Shown: positions 33,144 through 45,998, numbered from the stretch's first letter. The stretch: 64,000 nucleotides of DNA from Platanthera guangdongensis (GCA_039583875.1 CM077166.1:81342564-81406563); one strand, 5' to 3'. The notes: generated by a model not told the origin, from the sequence alone. A program made the numbers and translations.

Positions 33144-34519
33144 TCAAGGATAAAAATGCTTCAAGTCGTCACCGCTCCAGGTTAGACTTAGGGTCTCGCC
33201 CTCCACATTTCGGAGTCGGTACCCTCCTGATCTCAATGCTTCTTTTACAATGAACGGACCCTCCCAGCTGGGGTTGAGCTTCCCCACGGTTGCCGACCTT
33301 CCCGCTGCATCCACTTTTTTCAGGACCAAGTCCCCTCCGCAAACTGTTTGACTCTGACGTGTTTGTCAAATTACTTGACCATTCTCCTCTTCACCTCTTC
33401 TTGTCGGATGGCGGAGAGGTCACGTAGCTCCTCCACCATGTCAAGGGAGAGCCGTAGCTCCTCCTCGTTCTCTGCCGTCCATTCTTCCCTGCCTTCTTCC
33501 GCCGCAGCCACCCGGGGCGTTTGGACTTCAAATTCTATGGGGAGCACTGCTTCACATCCGTGGGGAAGTTTGAAGGGAGTCTCCCCTGTTGCTGTGTTGG
33601 GGGTGGTCCTCAGGGCCCAGAGAACCGAGGGAAGCTGCTCCACCAACTCCCTTTCAGGTTCTCTACTTTGTTCTTTAGGAGGATTACAATAATTTTGTTC
33701 GCGGCCTCCACCTGCCCGTTGCTCCTGGGGTGAACCGAAGCGAACCTGAGGTCGATCCCAAGCTGCCCGCAGAAGCCGGTGAATTCTGCGCTGGCGAACT
33801 GAGGCTCGTTGTCCGTGACAATGGCCTGGGGCAGCCAATGGTGGCAGATGATCTCCCCCCAAACAAAGTTCCTGATGACCTGGAAAGTCACCTTGGCCAG
33901 CGCCTTCATCTCCAACCACTTCGAGAAATAATCAATCATCACCAACAAGAACTTTCTTTGCCCACTGGCCTGGGGGAAAGGTCCAACCAAATCCATTCCA
34001 CAAATTGCAAAGGGCCAGGGGGCTGTGATGCTCTTGAGGCGCTGAGCCGGCTGCAGTTGGAGGGGCAAACAACTGACACTTGTGGCACCTCTTCGTGAAT
34101 TCCGCAGCATCGCGGCCCAGGGTGGGCCAGAAATACCCTTGCCTTACGATCCTTCCTTACAGTGTCCGACTCCCGGAGTGACTCCCACACTCCCCGGAGT
34201 GGACTTCCTCCAAGATTCTTTTCACTTCCCTCTCGGCCACGCAACGGGCCAACATCCCCGAGAGAGTCTTCCTGTACAACTGCCCGTCCCGGAGGAGGTA
34301 GTATGCCGATTTGTACCTGTGCTTCTTCCTGTCCACCCCCTCCGGATACTCTCCCGTGGAGAGGAAAGTTGTGACCGAGTCCATCCACGAGGGTCGCTGA
34401 TCTATCTCCATGTGTTCTCCCTCTTCGATGGAAGGGCGGAACAGATCGGTGATAGTCCCCCCCACCCGGGGACCATGTTTTGCTAGTTGGTCGACCTGCT
34501 CGTTTTCCTCCCGTGGCAC
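33144..34519 (-). pseudogene. Integrase region of element B pol, frameshifted
   Basis: Start of the region at 34519 (ENEQVDQLAKHG, then KHRYKSAYYLLRDGQLYRKT). A shift near 34150 leads to a frame holding the integrase core: GMDLVGPFPQASGQ, YFSKWLEM, IVTDNEPQF, HPRSNGQVEAANK (34110-33660), i.e. the DDE residues. A second shift near 33680 gives LPSVLWALRTTPNTATGETP, and a third near 33370 gives the C-terminal LNPSWEGPFIV and GYRLRN (33329-33144). No chromodomain follows. Confidence 0.88.
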
Positions 34520-34579
34520 GTGTCAGAGGGAGATGGTTTGGAATGTGCCGACGACCCCCTTCACTTTGGCCAGTTATCA

Positions 34580-36373
34580 TCACAGGGTAGGCTCTCTTGC
34601 CTCAAAGTCACCGTTGATCTGGGAAGCTACCACCATGGAGTCGGTGAGGACCTCCACGTCCAACACCCCCTGCTCCCCGGCCAGGCGCAGCCCTGCTATC
34701 ACGGCCTCGTACTCGGCCTGGTTGTTGCTGATGGGAAAGTGCACCACCACCGTTTGCTCGATTCTAGTTCCCTGGGGGCTCTCCAAGATTACCCCCACCC
34801 CCAGGGAATGCCGTCCTGAAGCGCCATCTACCTTCACCTTTCACGGAATCGGACGAGTGAGCTCTTCCTCCGCCACCTCGATTACGTAATCAGCCAAAAA
34901 GTCTGCCATTGCTTGAGCCTTGATCGAGAGGCGGGGGATGAAGGAGATGTCAAACTCGCTCAACTCCACCGACCACTTGACCAACCTGCCTGAATGCTCC
35001 ACCCCCTCAAAGGTGTTGCGGAGGGGATGGTCGATCACCACTCGGATGGAGTGTGCCTGGAAGTAGGGCCGCAACCTTCGGGCCGAGATGATCAGGGCGA
35101 AGGCCAGCTTCTCTAAAATTGGATATCATAGCTTAGCCTTCCTCAGGACCCGGCTCACGTAGTATATGGGGAGCTGTCTCTTCCCCTCTTCACGCACCAA
35201 GACAGAGCTCAAGGCCTCCGCTCCAACCCCGAGATACAAAAATAGGTCCTCCCCCTCTTTCGGCCCTTGGAGCAACAGAGCCTGCGTCAACTGCATTTTA
35301 AGAGCTCGGAATGCCTCCTCGCACTCCTTGGTCCACTCGAATTTTTGACCTCCCCTTAGCGTCTTAAAGAAGGGGGAGCACTTCTCCCCGGCCCGAGAGA
35401 GGAAACGGCTCAATCCTGCCAGCTTTCCCGTCAACCGTTGCACCTCCTTAGTATTCCGCGGCGATCTCAGCTCCATGATAGCCTTGACCTTATCAGGATT
35501 TGGCTCGACCACCGCGGGGGTAAGGAGGTGCCCCAAGAACTTCCCCCTGCTGGCCCCGAAGACACACTTCAGGGGGTTCAGCCGCATCTTGTATTTGCGC
35601 AGGGTGGCGAAGGTCTCTTCTAGGTCCTGGAGGTGAGAGTCCACATCCCGACTCTTGATCATGAGATTATCCACGTACACCTCCAGGTTCCTCCCCTTCT
35701 GTTCCCGGAAGACCCTGTCCATCATATTTTGATAGGTCGCCCCTGCGTTTTTCAGCCCAAAGGGCATCATCTTGTAACAGTAGCACCCATCGCCCGTGAT
35801 GAACGAGACGTCCTTGACGTCCGGGGGGTGCATCCTGATTTGGTGATAACCTTAAAACGCATCTAAAAAACTCATTACAGAAAAACCGACGGCTGAGTCA
35901 ACCGGCGCGTCGATCCGAGGCAAAGGATAACAGTCCTTAGGACATGATTTATTAAGTAAGGAAAAATCGACACACATACGCCACCGGCCGTCTCCTTTTT
36001 TAACCATGACTACATTGGAGACCCAACCGGGGTATTGTATCTCGGATACAAAGCCGGCCTTGAGATGTTTGGCCACTTCCTCCCTAATGGGCTCAGCCAG
36101 CTTGTCCGCGGTGGACCTCTTCTTCTGCTGGACGGGGCGTGCTCCCGGGTCCAAGTTGAGACGGTGGCAAGCCACATCTGCATCAACCACCGGCATCTCC
36201 GCGGCGCTCCATGCGAAGATGTCGACATTCTTCTGGATGCATGCCAGCATCCTGCCCTGAGCTTCCGGGGTCAGCCTCCCGCTGACGCGAACCTTCTCCA
36301 CCCTGACTCCTCGGGTGAGAACCTCCATCTCCACCACCTCTTCCGCAGCCTCCCTCCTGGACTGCTCACCCAT
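34580..36373 (-). pseudogene. Reverse transcriptase and RNase H of element B
   Basis: RT: WRMCVDFSLLNKSCPKDCYPLP (fingers/palm) near 35950, FGLKNAGATYQNMMDRVF near 35750, and the catalytic box as YVDN at about 35670, where YVDD is expected. A stop near 35852 (DAF then a stop where GYHQI would follow) interrupts it. RNase H: KFEWTKECEEAF, then TVVVHFPISNNQAEYEAVIAGL (34837-34580) with VDGAS. In-frame stops at 35126, 34841 and 34580. Confidence 0.9.
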
Positions 36374-37162
36374 TCTCCAACGTCCCCCTCCTCTGGGACA
36401 AGAACCTCCTCCTCTACTCCCTCCACGACCATCGCTTCAGCCAGCTCCTCCTGACCTCCTCCTGCCACCTCTATCTCGGTGCAGCTCTCCACCTCCATCT
36501 CCTCCCTGCCAGCCTCCTGCTCCGCCACCTCCTGCTCCGCCGCCTCCATCCTCCGCCCCATCTCCTCGGCTCCCTCCTGCCAAGAGATGGAGTTCACGGC
36601 GGTGGCATAGCACTCCCTTGCTACTTTGGGGTCACCCCGGACCTGGCCCTGGATCCCCTCGGCATTGAACTTTAAGCATTGATGTAACGACGAGGGGACG
36701 CAGCGGAGGCGCTGATGAGGGGCCTCCCGAAGATGACGTTGTAGCTGCTGGGGGCATCCACGATGACAAACATGCAGTTCTGGGACTGCCCCCCCCCCCC
36801 AGGGTGACATGGAGCCCCACTCCTCCTACCTCCATCCTCTCCCCCGAAAATCCAAACAAGGGCCCATCCGAGTCCAACACTCTCTTCGCCTCCACCTTCA
36901 TCGCGTCGAACGCCTTCTTAAAGACGACGTTGACGGAGCTTCCGTTGTCGATGAGGATCTGGGAGACAGTGAAATTTTCGATGGCTGTCTGGATGACCAG
37001 CGCATCGCAAAAGAGATCCTCATGGTCCGGCATATCGCCCCCTGAGAAGGTAATCCTCTCTTCTGGGGGAGGGGTTTGAGATATGGAGCCAACGCTACGG
37101 CGATACATTGTATGGAGGCTCGCCCTCCGAGAGGCCTCTACCCCCACCCCCCCATGGATCAC
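36271..37162 (-). pseudogene. Protease and linker region of element B
   Basis: HEDLFCDALVIQTAIENF then ILIDNGSSVNVVF (aspartic protease DNGSS/DGGSS box). A 12-base C run on the + strand near 36789 marks a shift to the frame with LKFNAEGIQGQVRGDPKVARECY, a conserved Tat linker, and then a Glu-rich stretch to 36271, after which the first frame resumes for RT. Confidence 0.85.
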
Positions 37163-37171
37163 TCTGATCCC

Positions 37172-38527
37172 TCACCGGGTCCCGACATCTGCCCGGTCTT
37201 CACACCGGTCCTCCTCCTCTCGAGGCAGGACCTTCTCGATCCTCACTTCCTGTCGCCCCTGCTGCTGCTGCTGCTCCCTGTTCCCCCTCATCTCGAGGAA
37301 CTCCGGGCACGTGGCCGTAGCGTGCCCTTCCTCTTGATGAAAATCACAGTACTGCAACTTCACCCTTACTGCTCTCCTCCTCCTCCGCGCTGCTCTCCTC
37401 CTCTCCCCCATGGCTATGGCCATAGCCTGATCTTGGTTGGGGAGTGGAGGTCTCTGCACCTACCTCCAACCCGGGGGGTGGAACTGATCCTGGCCCCCCT
37501 GATGGTGGTCCCTTCCCTGGTGCCCTCTCAGTGGCCCCTGATCTTGCCACCCGGGCCTCCAGCCCAACCGACGGTCCGGCTCCTGACGGCCCCACCTGGG
37601 CTACTGCTGCCCCTGGAGCTGCCTCTGCTCCCTCTGCCGGGGCTCGGCTCTCCTCTCCTCCTGCCCCCTTCCGCCTCTCAGCTCCTTCCCTTCCTCCGTG
37701 GCCCACCTGTCCAGCTTCCGGGCGAACTCCGGATTCGACGCCTCCCCGTCGACTTCCCTCGCCGCCCTCTCCATCAGCTCCTCGTAGGAGAGGGGCGGTA
37801 CTCTCTTCAGCTCCATCCTGAAGAATCCCTGTTGCAGCCCCAGGGTGAAAGCCATCATCAGACTATGGCCCGGCATCTCCATCACCTGGGTGACCTCCTC
37901 CTGGAACCGGTCAACGTAGCTTCCCACGGTTTCATTCACTCCCTGCTTGATGTGGAACAGGGACTCCGACTCCTTCCTCCTCTTCGAGGTAGTGAACCTC
38001 AACATGAACCCCCGGCGCAGGTCCTCGAAGCAGTAGATGGAGCTGGCCGGCAACTGGTGAAACCACTCCCTCGCCTTCTCCTTGAGGGTGATAGCGAAGA
38101 GCCGACATTTGAAGTCATCCGACATCTGCCGGATCGAGACCACATCCTCGAACCATTGGACGTGCTGGACCGGGTCCCCCTTCCCGGTGTAGTAAGACAT
38201 TTCGGGTTCCCTGAACCCCTCCGGAACTGGGGCGGAAGAGACCATCTCGCTGAAGGGGCTGCCTCCCCCTGCCGGGCGAGCCGGAGCATCCCGCGCGCCT
38301 ATGTCGCCGAACCGACCTCCACCTGCCAAGCCGGGGAAAAGCACGCTCCCGGGGAGCTCGCATCCCCTTCCTTCTTCTGCAACCTCCTTCCCAGCTCGCC
38401 TGCCGGGAGCCTCCTCGCCCAGAGACGGGGCGGCAACAATTGGAATGGCTGGAGTCGAGCACTCGGCATGTGCGCCGAGTGCGAACTTGACGTGGCTGAG
38501 TATCTCGTTCCTGAAATCCTCAAACAT
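37172..38527 (-). pseudogene. gag of element B with zinc knuckle
   Basis: Best start is ATG 38527 (MFEDFRNEILSHVKFALG), just inside the 5' LTR. Gag core: DPVQHVQWFEDVVSIR, MSDDFKCRLFAITLKEKAREWF, VGSYVDRFQEEV. A stop at 37603-37601 is followed in the same frame by the knuckle CDFHQEEGHATATC (CX2HX4HX4C, a form common in Tat gag) near 37340. The 488-codon frame on the opposite strand (37076-38542) is a shadow of this GC-rich gene. Confidence 0.85.
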
Positions 38528-38630
38528 CCCCACCGTAGCTAGGGGCGGCGGGGCGGCGAGTCCGACCTGTCTGAGCCTTGTCCTCCCGTCATCGAGCCTG
38601 CTGAAAATTTTCTGTGCTGACCACTCTCCA

Positions 38631-38647
38631 CGCTTATCGCACCAAAA
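38631..38647 (-). other. Primer binding site region of element B
   Basis: The minus strand reads TTTTGGTGCGATAAGCG directly after the LTR end TTCAACA. It resembles the TTTTGGCGCC type PBS of Tat/Athila elements after several changes. Confidence 0.45.
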
Positions 38648-39705
38648 TGTTGAAATCGAAAACTTGGTTTCTGTGGAGTTCACTCTTGGGGAAGGGGTAA
38701 TCGCACACCTACTTCTTTCTCACAAGCAAAATGACAAAGGAAGAAAAGAGGACCAAACCCAAGGGCTCGGCGAGGAGGACCCACCACACACCCGGAAGAT
38801 CTTAGAGCGCTTCCCCTCCTTAGCCAAAGGCCGAGCTAAGGCTACCTTAGAAAGCGCTAAAATACTAAGGAGCAAGCGAGTATGAAAGCGTGCTTTCTGA
38901 GGTGCCCCTTGGGTCTTATTTATAGATTTCTGGAAACGGCCTGCAAATAGCCAACCTCCGCTGTTCTGAACTGCTATGTGCAGTCCAGGTTGGCCTGCCA
39001 ACAACGTAACTCCGCTGTTCTAACAAGCTATTCGCACCTATGGGAGGGGCATCCAGGTAATTTTACCCCTGGGCCCCACTGCGCGGGTCCCATAGACTTG
39101 GAGGTCAGCTCGCCACTGCTCTTCGCGTTCAGGGGGCGGGTGCGACCTGGCTCCCGCAGCTCGCCATCTCCTCTTGGGCGAGTGCGAGCCAGGCCGCCGC
39201 GACCTGCCTGTGCCTCTGCCGAGGCGGGATGGCGGCCGGGTCGCCTGTAGAAGAGCGGGCTGGCCCGGTCTCAAACTGCCGCTGCGGGAGCCTCGGAAGG
39301 GGGCTTGCTGATCTGGACCCGTCGAACCCAACCCCAAATATTAGTTCGACGAATGTCGAGCCCGAACTCTGCTCGACGAATGCAGACCACAATACTCTGC
39401 TCGATGAATGCGGACCACAAAACTCTGCTCGACGAATTCCCGGCGTGCGAGAGAGAGAGAGAGAGAGATAGAGAGGGGAAGGGCCAGCTTGCGCGGCTCG
39501 CCCGCCTAACTTGGGCGAGAGCGAGCTGGCCATCCGCTGCCCGCCCTCGTACTGTCTTGCCAGCTCGCGCGGCTCGCCTGCCTGGCTTGGGCGAGAGCGA
39601 GCTGGCCATCCGGGGCCCGCCCGCATACTGTTCTAGGTGCGGGCAAGGTGCCTTGGTCCGCTCGCCTGATCTGACGGACCCACTCGACGAACACGAGGTT
39701 GTACA
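38648..39705 (-). repeat. 5' LTR of element B
   Basis: 1,058 bp, TGTTGAAATCG to GTTGTACA on the + strand, very similar to 31496-32569; the difference lies mainly in the shorter GA tract (39450-39476). Followed by TSD TCCAC. Confidence 0.92.
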
Positions 39706-39710
39706 TCCAC

Positions 39711-40676
39711 ATCTCTGAGATACAATCAAAAGAGTAATCAACCTTAAGGCCTTAAAAACATATAATCCCAATACAACAAATTATATCTCAAGAGCATCTA
39801 AGTACATAAAATATCCTATGCCACCTCGACGCTCTGGCCAGAACAAAAGCAAAAGCAAACAGTAATGGAGGGGAAAGGGAACACTTCATGAAACAATGGT
39901 TTTTTACCGATTAATGAGCTCCAGTTTGAGATCCTTGCCCAACAGCCATCACAAAAAAGCGGTACACGAGGGTCAGTCAGAGCTGACCACAACTTTATCA
40001 ACCGAGCATGATAGTCCTAATCAGTTTTACTAATTACACTGGAAGGAGGCGTGTAACGAATGCCAAACGAGGGGTCTAGCAGTAGACGTGTGATGGAAGG
40101 AGCGACCGAATCGGTTGTTGAGTCATTTTAAGTGGCGGAAAGCGCAGCCTAAAGATGGCAGGTTAGACCAAATGCTAGGTGCCAAGGGTGAAGTGGAGGA
40201 GAGGGAAGAGAAGAGGAGGAAGAGAGGATTAGAATTAGCTCTCAGGGCTCTTCCCAAAATGATATTACCCTCAAGAGAATCCAAATGAGAGATGGGTGCG
40301 CTAATAAAATATAAAGTTAACGGGTGCACTAATAAAATATAAAACTGCGGGTGTGCTATGCACATGCTCACTACTGATGAACGTTTGCCATCGTGTTGGG
40401 ATCCATGTTGTCGTCTCGGTCACGACGCCGGTATGTGTCATGTCCTCGTCTCTACTTCCCTCACCCTCTTCCACGTAACATCTCTCCCCCTTGAGCAACC
40501 TTTCAATAGGAAGACGGGGTTTCAAAACTCCTTTGTATCTCTTCGGTCGGCTTCTTCCCCTTCCTACCTTAAATATCTAGTTATGAATTCGACTCATAAT
40601 TATTATCCACTCTAGACGTTTCTCAAAAAGTTCTAGCATGGTTCCTTTAAAGCACACATACTTATAGTGGCATATC
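39711..40676. other. Spacer between elements B and D
   Basis: No gene. Positions 40365-40460 (GAACGTTTGCCATCGTGTTGG) resemble 3160-3200, part of an unidentified repeat. The 85-codon ORF at 40358-40615 is not supported. Confidence 0.4.
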
Positions 40677-42219
40677 TGATAGGTAAAACTTTGGATAAAT
40701 ATATTCTCCAAATTCTGCGAATTTTAGGCAAGAACACCTATCATTTATAGTATATGATATTTTAAAAATAAAATATCAAGTGTCCTATTTTTTCGGGTCT
40801 GTTGACTACTTCTACTCACACAAATTAATATTATTTTATCTGTAAATAAAATTGGTTTTATAAAAAAATAGAGAAAGAGAAAGTGAGAGAAAACATTTGA
40901 TCGGGAATCTTTCTTATGAAAAACAAATTGTAAATCTAGAAATCATAAAACTTGATTGAGAATAATCCGACCGTGGAGATTCCCAAAATTTGTTAGCGCC
41001 TCTCTCGTGGATTAATAACAACTAACCTTAGGTTGATTAATTAAGACCTATCGGCCAGTCGAAACGCCTAAGTTTGCTTTACGAGGTGAACCCCACTATT
41101 TGATTTGACTTCAATCCGAAAGATTTATGTCATCTTCTCTCGAGTCGTGAATGCAACTCCTTTCACCTTTGAGCGATCTACACATACTCACGGATCTCTT
41201 GATTAAGTAGAATACAGATCAAGACTCCATTAGCATACGCTGAAATCGAAAAGAAAAATATCAAAGGTAAAGCGTAATTTTCGCAATAAGAGATTATGAA
41301 AAGGAAATTACGTAATAAAAATACTTACGAATTCATCCGATTAAATGCTATGAAATTAGCTAGACATAATAAAAGGAAATAACACTTTTATAAAAAGGAA
41401 ATGAAGAGTACATGTGCATGAAAATAAAACTATACTAGAAATTGAAAATACAAGAAAGTAAAATTGCATAAAGAAATTACATGAAATAATACATGAAATG
41501 AAGTAAAGTGAACCAATCTAAAGCAAGTACTTGATGAGGATCATCTTGGCAGCAACTTGAATATATAGTTGAAAATTTGGAAGTCACGCCCGTGACCTAG
41601 GGCTCGTCTGGTACAGAATCGCCAACTTGAAAGCGCGGGAACGTTGGGAGGAAAATCGACAAAATTGAGTAATTTGGTGGTACACGCCCCGGGTCAATTA
41701 GGCGGTCTTGACTGGGTCAGCAACGACGACGAAACGACGGACCTGGAGTCAATTAGACAGTTGCAGAAGAGGTCACGCCCCTTTGTCACGCCCGTGACCA
41801 AGGGCGTGTAAGCTGAAATGGCACATCGGCATGAACTGCTTCTTTGAATGCTTTGTTGGGCCGAGTCACGCCCATGACCTAGATGTCACGCCCCCATGTC
41901 ATGCCCGTGAGATGGGGCGTGTAATTTTAGTTGACATGACAGCGTGATCTGGAGCGCGAGAGGCGTGTCATGACCGTGACTGAGGTCACGCCGCTAGGTC
42001 ACGTCCATGACCTGAGGGCGAGTACTTACGATTTTTTGTAGAAAAACTCCAGAAATTCTCCGGATCAAGCTGTGAGTTCCAAATTGTTATTTGCAACACC
42101 AAATTACTTGAAAATACAACAGAAAGTGAATTAGACAATTATTAAGTTAAAAAAGAATAAAAGGTAATTAATTATTATTAAAATAGTATAGTAAAATATA
42201 AATAAATAATGTACTATCA
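40677..42219 (-). repeat. 3' LTR of element D
   Basis: 1,543 bp, TGATAGG to CTATCA on the + strand. Contains the CACGCCCGTGAC dyads (41583-42020). Same family as solo LTR F. Confidence 0.85.
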
Positions 42220-42381
42220 AATACCCATACTTAAACTTTTGCTATTTCAGTGCAAAACTAATTCATAAGTATGAAAAAAATTCATAGGACATTTGCAAAA
42301 TTATTTACTCCTAATTATGAACTCTAAATAATATATGACTCATAACAAAGTAAGTTCGGAAATAAAATTTAGACTCATAAG

Positions 42382-43675
42382 TGACGCAGGAGGGATCTAT
42401 AGGCGGCGGGAAATCTGCGACCTAACCCTACATGTTATGCAAAGCCTGACGGATTAAATCACAATTGAATAATAAATTTTACCATCCCACACAAATAATT
42501 CAAAAGCAAGCTAGAATAATTTATTTGGGGAAAAGCAATCTTAAACTTTCCTCCGCGTGGAGGGCCAAAGTAAGAGCACGCGACGAATAAATCCTTCCTG
42601 CAGTTAGAGATTAATCCATACACAAATAACTATAATAAGCTGAACACCCAAACAACCATGTAATAAACTACTGTAACAATGTCTTACAACTAAATACCGA
42701 TACAAAAACACAATACGAATAATAGAGCTGCTATAAATAAAATAAATTTGAATATTGGAGAGCTCAAAGAGGGGTTCCGGTGGTTGGTGGACCAGATCAG
42801 ATAAGGGGAAGGCTGGTTGGGGGATTATGAAGGCTGGATCGAAGAGGTGAGTGGCATGATCTGGGCTGAAATGCCCAGATCTGGTCTGTTTTGCGACTGG
42901 AAACAGCCAGGTGGCTGATTGGGAGGAGCTGGAAGGCAACCGGGTAGAGGGGTGGGCCGACGACCTAGGTTGGAGGTTGCTTGAAAGAGTTCTGGAGGTG
43001 GAAGACTGCTGGATATGGGAGTGGCTTGGCAGCGGCCTGATGCGGGGGGGTTTTTTTAGGGTAGGCGGTGGCTGGACACAGTAGGGAGGGGCGGGTTTGA
43101 GGGCTAGGGTCGGCGGTTTGAAGGAGGGGTGGCTAGTAGGCGGGTGACAGGCTGGGTTTTGGGAAGACTGGAAGTGGCCGGCTGGGTTGTCAAGGCTGGG
43201 AAGCAGAAATGTAATTCCTGCAGGGGTTTTCTTGAGGGGATCAGTGGATGGACAACACAAAAAAGGAAGGGAGGATGGTGGGGGAGGAGGAAAATGCCAA
43301 GATACAAAATCTTACCCAATGAGTCATCACCAAGGGGTTCCACAGAGTCGGCACCACGGAGAGATCACCGGAAATGGGGAAGAGAAGTCTCCAAATTTCA
43401 GCAATGAGAAATGACGACAGCCCTAAACCACCTATTTATAAGAAATAAAAATTAGGACACCTGGAATCAACAGCTACAATTGGTCGTTGTTCTCGGTGCC
43501 AAAACTACGTGAAATAAAATCCCAAAAGTACAAAGCTATATATGAAATTGATTCGCAACGCGAATCCGGACGCATTCACGGAGTCGGATCGTCGATCCGG
43601 GCACGCCATATATGGTAAGTCTCCAAATCAGCCCCGAATGGGCCCAAAGCTCGTTCTCGTCTCTGCACTCCATCA
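42382..43675 (-). repeat. 3' LTR of element C
   Basis: TGACGCAGG to CTCCATCA on the + strand. It shows the uninterrupted sequence CAAAGTAAG (42566-42574) where the other LTR carries the Mutator-like element. A Pro/Ser-rich ORF (43260-42604, minus) is open but has no recognisable domain. Confidence 0.9.
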
Positions 43676-45125
43676 ATCTCCCCGACTTGAAAGAATTCAT
43701 CTCCTGATGAATCGGGTGTAACACCCCCATCCGTCACAGAGCATATAACAGAAGCTCCGGCCGGGGCCCGACGTCATATACTACGGATAGACCAAAGAGT
43801 TACTAAATTGAAACCATAATACAATATTTTGCATCCTAACATAGAGTGCATTCTAGCGGAAGTAACTTCAAGGTTAAGAATAGAATCCAACAACTGCATT
43901 AATGTCCACTACCACAACTATGAATGAAAAACAAATACACAAATAATGTTTTGGCCTTAAGGCCTCACAATGTTCAACTTTAAATAAAATGTGTTACATA
44001 ATTCGGCACGCATGCCGGCCACACATGAACGATAAAATAATACAAGCATTTGCTTTGACCTTCGAGGGCCAGCACATGAACGATAAAATAATACAAGCAT
44101 TTGCTTTGACCTTCGAGGGCCAGCACGACATTTCTAGGCTTCAGCCCGCTACTTCCCGCTTGGCTCGGCAGCACTTGCACGCAACATTCCATCGCACGGT
44201 GGAAAACAAAAGCAACGGTCAGCATTAGCTGACCAAATTATAACGACCCCAGTCACCCCACGCCTCACCCGGGGTGGCGGTGCTCCTTCCCTGCAGGCAT
44301 TAGTATAACCACAACATGGCAATAAGAACGTGCAACTTAAGCACCATTCGCCACAGACATTGGCGCAAACGCCCAACGCCCCATGCTCTCAGGCACACTC
44401 TTGGTGCACAAGACCTCAGGGGTCACACCACCGTTCATAGACGGTCAACAACGTTTGAGCTTTTATTGTCACAGAGCCACCGCCAGAGACCACGCCCCAA
44501 GCCTCCGGCAAAGTCATAACGATCTGCAGATCCACTGTATGACTCACTCCAAGACGGACGACAAGGGTTGGGTACAGTTCAGCCTTTTCCCCTGCTCAAA
44601 TCGTCAGGCGCGTCAGCCACGACGTGGGTCGGCATCCCCTTTCCCATTTCTGTACTATTCATAACCCGATTATGAACTTAGGTTAGCTCTCATGGCTACC
44701 TAGCTGAGCAATTTAAGCTCACGCTCAATTAAAATATAGCCCACAAGTCTCCCAGAGACATGCTTCACAAGCAATAGCCCACAGGTCTCCTAGAGACAGA
44801 CTTTGCAACCAAACATATCTTACAGGAAGCTATCGCCGGCGGTAGCACTACCACCGCGCGTTAGGGGATAGACTATCAGTTCTTCTCCTTTTTCGGGTGT
44901 TTTCCTGGAGACTACCCCCAGTACTCTCAACGCAGTCATCTACACACCCCGCGACTCCGAAATCTACACGATAACCACAGAGTCTTCTCCTCCATACAAA
45001 ACATACAAAAATCACCAATCTAGACCAACCCGTCCGGATGGGATTCACACATGTCTATTCCGTACTTTGATTCCGGATCTAAATGCAAAACTAACGGGAA
45101 TACACGGATCTTCCCGTCGGGAGAA
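43676..45125 (-). other. Internal noncoding part of element C
   Basis: GC-moderate sequence without a recognisable ORF. Includes a 51-bp tandem duplication (44023-44073 and 44074-44124) and a GTGTAACACCCCC block like that near 31322. Confidence 0.5.
44023..44124. repeat. 51-bp tandem duplication
   Basis: Two identical consecutive units beginning ACATGAACGATAAAATAATA, inside element C. Confidence 0.95.
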
Positions 45126-45299
45126 TCACATCCACGTGTTCGTGGAGTGTCTACCCTCTAATGCCAAAAGAAAGGACTTCATATGTCCAAGGAAGAGAAT
45201 CGTTACTCTTGATGTACGCTTTGGTGTCATGGAAGAAATCCAGACGGTTGAAAACGACCGCTCCGACTTTGCCTCCGCAAATCCGAACTCGCCTTGCGA

Positions 45300-45720
45300 A
45301 TCCGAACTCGCCATGTACTCAGCGACAGACATGGATCCTTGCTGAAGGGAAAATAATTGGTTGAGCAAGCGACTCCGATAAGACAAAGGCAGATACCTCT
45401 GGCACAATATACACTTCATGTCCACCCAACTAGTGATGCGATGAATATGGTCTCGCTCGCGGGTCCTCTCAACGCTAGACCAGTAAGCTCTTGCCTGATC
45501 TAAAAGTCTAAGTTTCGTAAATTTAATGCGATGCTCACCGAATAACTCAAACTGATCAAGTTAAGACTCCATATCCACGAGCCAATAGCTGAAAAACTCG
45601 GGACTCGAAGAGCCGTCAAAGGAAGGGACAACAGTATGAAACTCACTCTCAATATCTCTCTCAAAGCGACGATCCCTATAATAGTCATCCATAAGGTAAT
45701 CGAGTCGTATTGAAGGATCA
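45300..45720 (-). pseudogene. gag domain of element C (Ty3/gypsy retrotransposon gag)
   Basis: On the minus strand one frame reads LDYLMDDYYRDRRFERDIE, then SSSPEFFSYWLVDMES, a TAA stop at 45563-45561, then LFGEHRIKFTKLRLLDQARAYW, ITSWVDMKCILCQRYLP and LLNQLFSLQQGSMSVAEYM. These follow the order of the plant gypsy gag core (W...E, K...L...A..W, W..MK..L..R, L..L.QG.MSV.EY). After that the similarity fades. Only the first stop breaks the core. Confidence 0.85.
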
Positions 45721-45998
45721 ACACGATCTGCTCGCGTGCAAGGATATGAATGACAACAATCATTATACTGATCGTGAATAGTGTAGTGGGGTCGTCTCGT
45801 TGGATCAATGCGATCTCTAAAAGTGGTGTACTGCGATCAAGAATAATTGCTGTAGTAATGTGAGTGTCTCTCTGAAGAGGCTCTATGTGAGTGTAAGTGG
45901 ACTCGGGACCTCCAAAGTGAGGAGAAAAATAATTGTGACACCTAGACATAACAAAAAACCTATATACTCTACGACTGCGTATCGAAAAGTGTGCGCAA

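Larger units (their letters stand above)
31496..39705 (-). mobile_element. Element B: Tat-type Ty3/gypsy retrotransposon, full length
   Basis: LTRs 31496-32569 and 38648-39705, perfect TSD TCCAC (31491-31495 and 39706-39710). On the minus strand the order is gag, protease, RT, RNase H, integrase (gypsy order). There is no chromodomain, and an antisense exon lies between pol and the 3' LTR, which fits the Tat lineage. 8,210 bp. Coding regions are broken by stops and at least five frame changes. Confidence 0.92.

Noticed and set aside
37076..38542. 488-codon open frame on the + strand
   Set aside because: It is Pro/Leu-rich and lies opposite the gag and protease genes of element B; a GC-rich shadow frame without any domain.
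42604..43260. 218-codon Pro/Ser-rich ORF on the minus strand, with a similar one at 48282-48827
   Set aside because: It lies wholly in the LTR of element C; the two copies are not independent evidence and no domain is visible.
44316..45345. Small + strand ORFs in element C
   Set aside because: Opposite to the gag domain and without domains.
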